From OFTM10 sp964344055 (lineage in GTDB: Bacteria; Actinomycetota; Acidimicrobiia; Acidimicrobiales; Aldehydirespiratoraceae), in assembly GCA_964344055.1 (NCBI GenBank), contig CAYFLT010000007.1, positions 33,055 to 97,054 on the forward strand: DNA of 64,000 nucleotides, read 5' to 3'. The notes under the pieces were generated by a model, which worked only from the letters and a program-made list of their open reading frames with translations, searched no databases and was not told where the DNA came from. The translations under genes and the position numbers were made by a program. Every line of letters begins with the position of its first letter. Position 1 is the first letter of the stretch. Positions 59,915 through 64,000 of this stretch are shown here, piece by piece.

Positions 59915-61801
59915 TCAGCCTTCGGAGGCGCAGGAGGCCTCCTGCCACCCGTCGCTGCCGCCGGCGATGTCGAGGTAGGGCATGACGGCGAGGACTTCCG
60001 CGTCGGGCCGTGGCTCCGCGGTCAGACGAATGGGCTCGAATCCGATCATCGCGGCGAAGGTGATGGCGTCAGCGCCGTTCTGGCCGACGTCGATCCGGAC
60101 CGCCTCCTGGTTCGCGCCGATGACTCGCACGGCCTCGGTACAGGGCGGGGCATCACCGACGAGGACGTAGAGCCCGTCGTCGGAGATCGGGAAGCTGACC
60201 ACGGGTGATTCCCCGCAGGTCGAGTGGGCCTCTCGGTCGAGGAAGATGTCCATGCAGTACTGGCCGTCGTCAGTCCGCGCGATGCTCCACATGAGGTCAC
60301 CCTCGATTCCGGTCCCGAGGATCTCACCCGGGCCCGAACCCGCCGTCGGGTATTCCGGAAAGGCCTCCAGATCGGGGCCGTCGGCATCGACATCGTGTTG
60401 CCAGAGCGGACTGCCGTTTACGCCGCTGGCGAGATACAGGACCGGTCGGTCAGAGGGATCGAGGAGGGCGCCGAAGGCCAGGTCTCCCGAGCTCGTCGGA
60501 TGGAGGTCCAGGTCGAGCTCGTCGCCGGCACGCGTGATGAGGACCAGCCGCGCCACCGCGGGCTCCACCCAGCCATCGATCGTGGTGAACCCGCCACCCG
60601 TGCCGACGCCGGCGCTGATCGGGTGGATGTCGGAACGGGGAGCGGAGCAGCTCCCGAATCCCCCGTCGCCCGACTGGACATCGAGGCAGAGATGGCCGTC
60701 CATCGAGACGTAGAGGAACCACTCGGCGTCGGTGCCGTCCACCTCGGTGCTCCCGATGTGGAGCATCTCCGCGACTTCGTTGGATGTGTCGCCTCCCTCC
60801 CATTGGAGGTTCTGACCGACCAGCGCTTCCCACTCGTCGGCGCTGACCGGAACGAGGACTTCGGCGATGGCGACGAGATCGGTCGACGGATCGCCCGAGA
60901 TCGTGACCAGGGTGTCACCCTCGATCCAGACGAGGAAACCGACGCCCTCGTCGACGCCGCGGTAGCCGGTCGTGCCGCGAACCGGTGTGGCGTCAACGGC
61001 GCCGTACACATACTGCGGAATCAAGAGGCCGTGACGAGGGACGGGCCCGCCGATGACGAAACCGCCGATCCCAGTCGCAGGGTCGGCCACGCTCAGTAGC
61101 CACTGGCCGCCCAATGGCACGCGGTATTCCTCGGCCGGGAGCCCATCGATGAGCAGCTCCGTTTCTCCGGGGGGATTCGGAAGGGAGACACTGTTGTCCT
61201 CGACGGCGAGGTCCGAGGCGAGGCGGACGAGATCTTCGACTGTGAGCGATCGGGAAGCCAGCTGGATCACGAGGTCATCCCGCTCGAGCCATTCGATCGC
61301 GACTCTGGTGGTCGCAGGTTCGGTCTCCCGTATCACATAGCCCTGGTGGCCTCTCACCGTGATGGGCTCACCGTCGCCCTGTAGGGCCCGCGGGTCAGGT
61401 GCGGCCACGATCGCAATGTCGCTGTCCGCAAATGGGATGTCCCCGTCTCCCGCGCCGTAGAGCGTGAGCCAGGAGGGGTCGAAGCTCGTTTCCCTACCCA
61501 CGAAGTCTTCGGCGACGAAGCTCCAACCATCGGGGACCCCGAGCCGGAAGGTCGTACTCCCCGTCGGGGCGTCGATCGCGCCAGTGCCCTCCGAGCCCTC
61601 GCCGCGTACGTCGATCGCGGAGGTGTCGTCGCGCAGTGCGATGAAGCCGACGATCACCATGATTCCCGCCGCTGCGGCGACCGCGAACCACACGGTCGTC
61701 CCGCGCCGCCGGCGGGCTGCGAGGTCCGGGACCGCAAGCCGGGTGATGCTCTCGTGGGCGTCGGCGGCGGCGCGGCGGGCGCGTCCTTCGAGCGAGATCA
61801 T
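59915..61801 (-). CDS. Large membrane-anchored protein paired with an ECF sigma factor
   Basis: 628 residues; ATG 61801 overlaps the sigma-factor stop by 4 bp. A cytoplasmic N-terminus of about 35 residues with RRRRG, one transmembrane helix (about 36-57), then an extracytoplasmic region of about 570 residues containing repeated modules rich in Gly, Asp and Trp, with several Cys in the last third. The position right after the sigma gene suggests an anti-sigma or signal-sensing role, but the N-terminus is short and shows no zinc-binding HxxxCxxC motif. I do not recognise the extracellular domains. Confidence 0.7.
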   Translation of the reverse strand: MISLEGRARRAAADAHESITRLAVPDLAARRRRGTTVWFAVAAAAGIMVIVGFIALRDDTSAIDVRGEGSEGTGAIDAPTGSTTFRLGVPDGWSFVAEDFVGRETSFDPSWLTLYGAGDGDIPFADSDIAIVAAPDPRALQGDGEPITVRGHQGYVIRETEPATTRVAIEWLERDDLVIQLASRSLTVEDLVRLASDLAVEDNSVSLPNPPGETELLIDGLPAEEYRVPLGGQWLLSVADPATGIGGFVIGGPVPRHGLLIPQYVYGAVDATPVRGTTGYRGVDEGVGFLVWIEGDTLVTISGDPSTDLVAIAEVLVPVSADEWEALVGQNLQWEGGDTSNEVAEMLHIGSTEVDGTDAEWFLYVSMDGHLCLDVQSGDGGFGSCSAPRSDIHPISAGVGTGGGFTTIDGWVEPAVARLVLITRAGDELDLDLHPTSSGDLAFGALLDPSDRPVLYLASGVNGSPLWQHDVDADGPDLEAFPEYPTAGSGPGEILGTGIEGDLMWSIARTDDGQYCMDIFLDREAHSTCGESPVVSFPISDDGLYVLVGDAPPCTEAVRVIGANQEAVRIDVGQNGADAITFAAMIGFEPIRLTAEPRPDAEVLAVMPYLDIAGGSDGWQEASCASEG

Positions 61802-62310
61802 GATGCGACCTCCTCGTAGCCGAGACGTTCGGCCAGGGTCTGGCGGGCACGGTGGAGATGGGTCTTGACGGTGCCACTTGCGACGTCGAGCAGCGCCGCG
61901 ATGTCGTCGACGGGACGGTCCTCGAGGTAGTGGAGAGCGACGACCTGAGCCTGCTTGGTCGGCAGTGCCCGGACGGCGGCCCAGAACTCGTGGCTGGGAT
62001 TGGGGAGCTGGCGCTCTCGGCCGAGATGTCGGGTGTAGGCCCGAGCCTCCGCGGCTCGGCGGCGCAGGGCCGACCGGGCCTTGTTCATCGCCACCTTCCG
62101 CACCCAGCCGCCCGGGTCTGCGTAGCCGGAGATGGAGCCCCAGCGCCGGTGGGCTTCGAGGAAGGCGTCCTGGGTGAGTTCCTCGGCCGCTCCTCGGGAA
62201 CCCGAGAGCGTGTACACGAGCGCCACCACGCGTCGGTATTCACGGTGGTACCACTCGTCGAACCGGCGATCGTCGTCGCCGTCGGTCAGCGTCAGATCCG
62301 CCTCTGTCAT
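61798..62310 (-). CDS. ECF sigma factor, SigE/SigK-like
   Basis: 170 residues from ATG 62310; upstream in-frame starts would reach into the dyad-rich intergenic region. Sigma region 2 (FDEWYHREYRRVVALVYTL to NKARSALRRR) and region 4 (LPTKQAQVVALHYLEDRPVDDIAALL, then GTVKTHLHRARQTL) are clear. It lies in an operon with the 628-residue membrane protein. Candidate binding motifs lie in the gap to the divergent secreted-protein gene. Confidence 0.9.
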   Translation of the reverse strand: MTEADLTLTDGDDDRRFDEWYHREYRRVVALVYTLSGSRGAAEELTQDAFLEAHRRWGSISGYADPGGWVRKVAMNKARSALRRRAAEARAYTRHLGRERQLPNPSHEFWAAVRALPTKQAQVVALHYLEDRPVDDIAALLDVASGTVKTHLHRARQTLAERLGYEEVAS

Positions 62311-62361
62311 TGCCGTATCCGCATCCACGCCGAGTATCACGCACGAAGGTGCCGGCCGGGT

Positions 62362-62453
62362 TGACACGACCACCGGCATTTCTGACACATCAGGACGCTC
62401 TGGCGGTCCGGATGTGTCAGAAATCGGGAGGTGGGGTGGTGGGGGACGTGTCA
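62362..62453. promoter_or_regulatory. Array of four TGACAC motifs in nested inverted repeats
   Basis: TGACACG (62362) and CGTGTCA (62447) form an outer pair. ATTTCTGACACATC (62378-62391) and GATGTGTCAGAAAT (62411-62424) form an inner, perfect 14-bp pair with a 19-nt loop. The array lies in the 240-bp gap between the divergent ECF sigma factor and secreted-protein genes. A TTGACA at 62361 could be a -35 element. A candidate shared operator or RNA hairpin. Confidence 0.5.
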
Positions 62454-62550
62454 TAGATCCCGTGTTCGGGGGCATCTGTATGGCATCGGCGCCCGGATGG
62501 TCCGGGAGGGCGTGGCCGACCGGAAGCCAGAACCCCCAGGAGTCCGTTCC

Positions 62551-63183
62551 ATGCGATCCCTACCCCTTCGAATCCTCGTCATCGCCGGCGCCCTCGTCGT
62601 GATCGGCGGCGCGGCCTGGGCTCTCCCGGCCGCCGAGGGCGACCGGCCCAGCCTCGTCTCCGGTAGCGCCGACGACACGGCGAGCGCCCCCGACATCGAC
62701 CTTCCACAGGTGACCGACGATGCGGCTCGCGAGGTCGCGCCGGCCGCGTCCCCGACCACCACCCAGGCGCCGGCCGCGGCTACGGCCGCACCGACGACCT
62801 CGGCCGAACCTGACCACCTCGTCGCGGCGACACCGGCCCCGGCCGCCGAACCGGAGCCCGTCGTCACGACCACAACGGCACCACCCACCACCACGACCGC
62901 AGCTCCGGTCGTCACCATCGCATTCACTGCCACCCAGGCCTACGGCTCGTGCGGCGAGGCGGTGCCCTACGACATCTTCTCGGGACAGGGCACGCCCGGT
63001 TCGACGGTCAGCATCAGCTCGCCCTACGGCAGCGGCTCGACCACGGTCGACAGCAGCGGTCACTGGGAGAAGACGGTCGAGTTCCCGACCGCTCCCCGTG
63101 GCGAGACCTTCGCCGTGACCGCCAGCGGCCTCGGTGGATCGACGACCCTGCACTTCACGGCCACTGGCGGCGTCGACCACTGA
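62551..63183 (+). CDS. Secreted protein with Thr/Pro/Ala linker and Ig-like C-terminal domain
   Basis: 210 residues from ATG 62551 (AGGAG 8 bp upstream); an earlier in-frame ATG lies in the regulatory dyad region. Signal peptide MRSLPLRILVIAGALVVIGG with an AWA-like cleavage region. A low-complexity linker (about 60-125) is followed by a C-terminal Ig-like beta domain of about 85 residues (GTPGSTVSISSPYGSGSTTV, GSTTLHFTATGG) typical of cell-wall or exported proteins. It is divergent from the ECF sigma factor and may be its target. Confidence 0.75.
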   Translation: MRSLPLRILVIAGALVVIGGAAWALPAAEGDRPSLVSGSADDTASAPDIDLPQVTDDAAREVAPAASPTTTQAPAAATAAPTTSAEPDHLVAATPAPAAEPEPVVTTTTAPPTTTTAAPVVTIAFTATQAYGSCGEAVPYDIFSGQGTPGSTVSISSPYGSGSTTVDSSGHWEKTVEFPTAPRGETFAVTASGLGGSTTLHFTATGGVDH

Positions 63184-63285
63184 GTTCGGTCGAAGACGAG
63201 GCACTCGTGAGAATGAGAGAGGCGGCCCTGTCCCCGCTGTCTCGTCTGGGATGAGGGCTCGGGGGTGTCCTACTCTCGGCGGCCG

Positions 63286-63880
63286 TGACGGACTACGACG
63301 AGTTCGGCCTCTTCCACGAGAACGCCGCCGAGTACGACCTTGCGTTCGATCAGCCTCCTGTCGTTCGGCGGGAGGCGGTCGAGCTCCCAAGCGGCCTCGA
63401 GCTGAGCGCCCTCGTATGGGGCGACGCCCCTCCTGAGCTGGTCCTCGTCCACGGCGGTGCCCAGAACGCCCACACTTGGGACACAGTGGCGATGGCGCTC
63501 GAACGGCCTCTCGTGGCGATCGATCTTCCGGGCCATGGGCACTCAGACCATCGCCCCGAGCACGACTACAACCCGCTGTCCATGGCCGGCGATCTGGCTG
63601 TGGGGGTACGGACGCTCGCGCCACAGGCTGAGGCGGTCNNNNNNNNNNCGTTGGGTGGGATGACCTCGATCTGTCTCGCCGCCGACCACCCCGATCTCGT
63701 GCGACGCCTCGGCGTCGTGGACGTCACCCCTGGCACCGATCACGACAAGGCAGAGCCGATCATCGCCTTCGTGGACGGACCCGAATATTTCGAGTCGTTC
63801 CACGAGATCCTCGCCCGCACGATCGAGTTCAACCCGGGCCGCTCGGAGACCAGCCTGAGGCGCGGCATCCTCCACAACGC
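63286..63880 (+). CDS. Alpha/beta-hydrolase, gapped and cut by a junction
   Basis: From GTG 63286: LVLVHGGAQNAHTWDTVA (oxyanion region) and VAIDLPGHGHSDHRP. The 10-N gap at 63639-63648 removes the nucleophile Ser; the text resumes with LGGMTS in another frame, so the gap is not 10 bp. The hydrolase reading holds to about FNPGRSETSLRRGILHN (about 63880). Beyond that the sequence is antisense to gltB, so the C-terminus of this hydrolase, including its catalytic His, is missing. Confidence 0.75.
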
Positions 63881-63998
63881 CCACGCCCTCGACGACGGCC
63901 AGCGCGCCGGAGTTGCGCACCGCGAAGCGTTCGCCCGCGCGGCCGGCGGCGAACAGCTCGCCGCCCGTCGCGCCGTACAGGCAGGTGTTGCCGATGAT
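63879..63998 (-). CDS. gltB: Glutamate synthase large subunit, fragment of the C-terminal GxGxG domain
   Basis: Reading in from the right edge on the minus strand gives about 40 residues: IIGNTCLYGATGGELFAAGR and RAGERFAVRNSGALAVVEG. This is the beta-helix (GxGxG) end of GltB, which normally continues with DHGCEYMTGG. Here it runs into hydrolase sequence at about 63880. The gene is either truncated by rearrangement or joined wrongly in assembly. Confidence 0.8.
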
Positions 63999-64000
63999 CG

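Overview
The window looks like draft or metagenome-assembled DNA of a high-GC Gram-positive, most likely an Acidimicrobiia-type actinobacterium. This is inferred from strong G/C third positions, frequent GTG/TTG starts, ATGA-type gene overlaps, secreted proteins with Thr-rich linkers and an actinobacterial-style LeuRS. It contains N runs at 1-169, 8831-8840, 14522-14546, 16223-16232, 50881-50923, 59121-59130 and 63639-63648. Most of these do not preserve reading frame and so are gaps of unknown size. Three further sites look like small deletions or chimeric joins (narI, leuS, and the hydrolase/gltB junction at the right edge).

Layout. 170-1721: an S9 peptidase, cut by the left gap. 1798-5443: a three-subunit molybdenum hydroxylase (large, FAD and 2Fe-2S subunits). 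6389-14267: a LysR-led catabolic operon with an MttB-family methyltransferase, a DapA-family lyase/deaminase, an aldehyde dehydrogenase, an FAD amine/amino-acid oxidase and two SDRs. 14400-29337: a respiratory block with a GltD-like flavo/iron-sulfur protein, a split cytochrome b, a Rieske protein, cytochromes c, two NarK transporters and narGHJI, with narI damaged. 29436-37622: a Crp-family regulator, then an IclR-led operon with a second MttB, a Rieske oxygenase of the quaternary-amine type, a dimethylglycine-dehydrogenase-like flavoprotein and a DddP-like M24 protein. 37793-44502: a secreted protein, a two-component system, an SGNH membrane hydrolase, a 2OG oxygenase and a LysR regulator. 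44693-49632: a 45-residue gene, MetY, an alpha/beta hydrolase, an MFS transporter and a second DddP-like protein. 56963-49673 (minus strand): a seven-gene operon for corrinoid-dependent methyl transfer, comprising a corrinoid protein, DUF1638, a PF13769 protein, a methyl-THF methyltransferase, a corrinoid reactivator, a third MttB and a 3-hydroxyisobutyrate-dehydrogenase-like enzyme. 57135-64000: leuS, an ECF sigma factor with a large membrane-anchored partner, a secreted protein, a hydrolase and a gltB tail.

How it fits together (inference). The window reads as an island for dismantling methylated osmolytes such as quaternary amines and perhaps sulfonium compounds. Three MttB paralogues sit under different regulators, but only one corrinoid protein, one methyl-THF methyltransferase and one reactivator are visible. 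They probably share that methyl-carrier module, which would deliver methyl groups to tetrahydrofolate. An oxygen-dependent Rieske/flavoprotein route lies in the same operon as one MttB, and nitrate respiration lies between the clusters. The cell may therefore demethylate the same class of substrate with or without oxygen. A palindromic repeat family, micro-ORFs at operon junctions and several dyad-symmetric candidate operators lie on top of this gene content.
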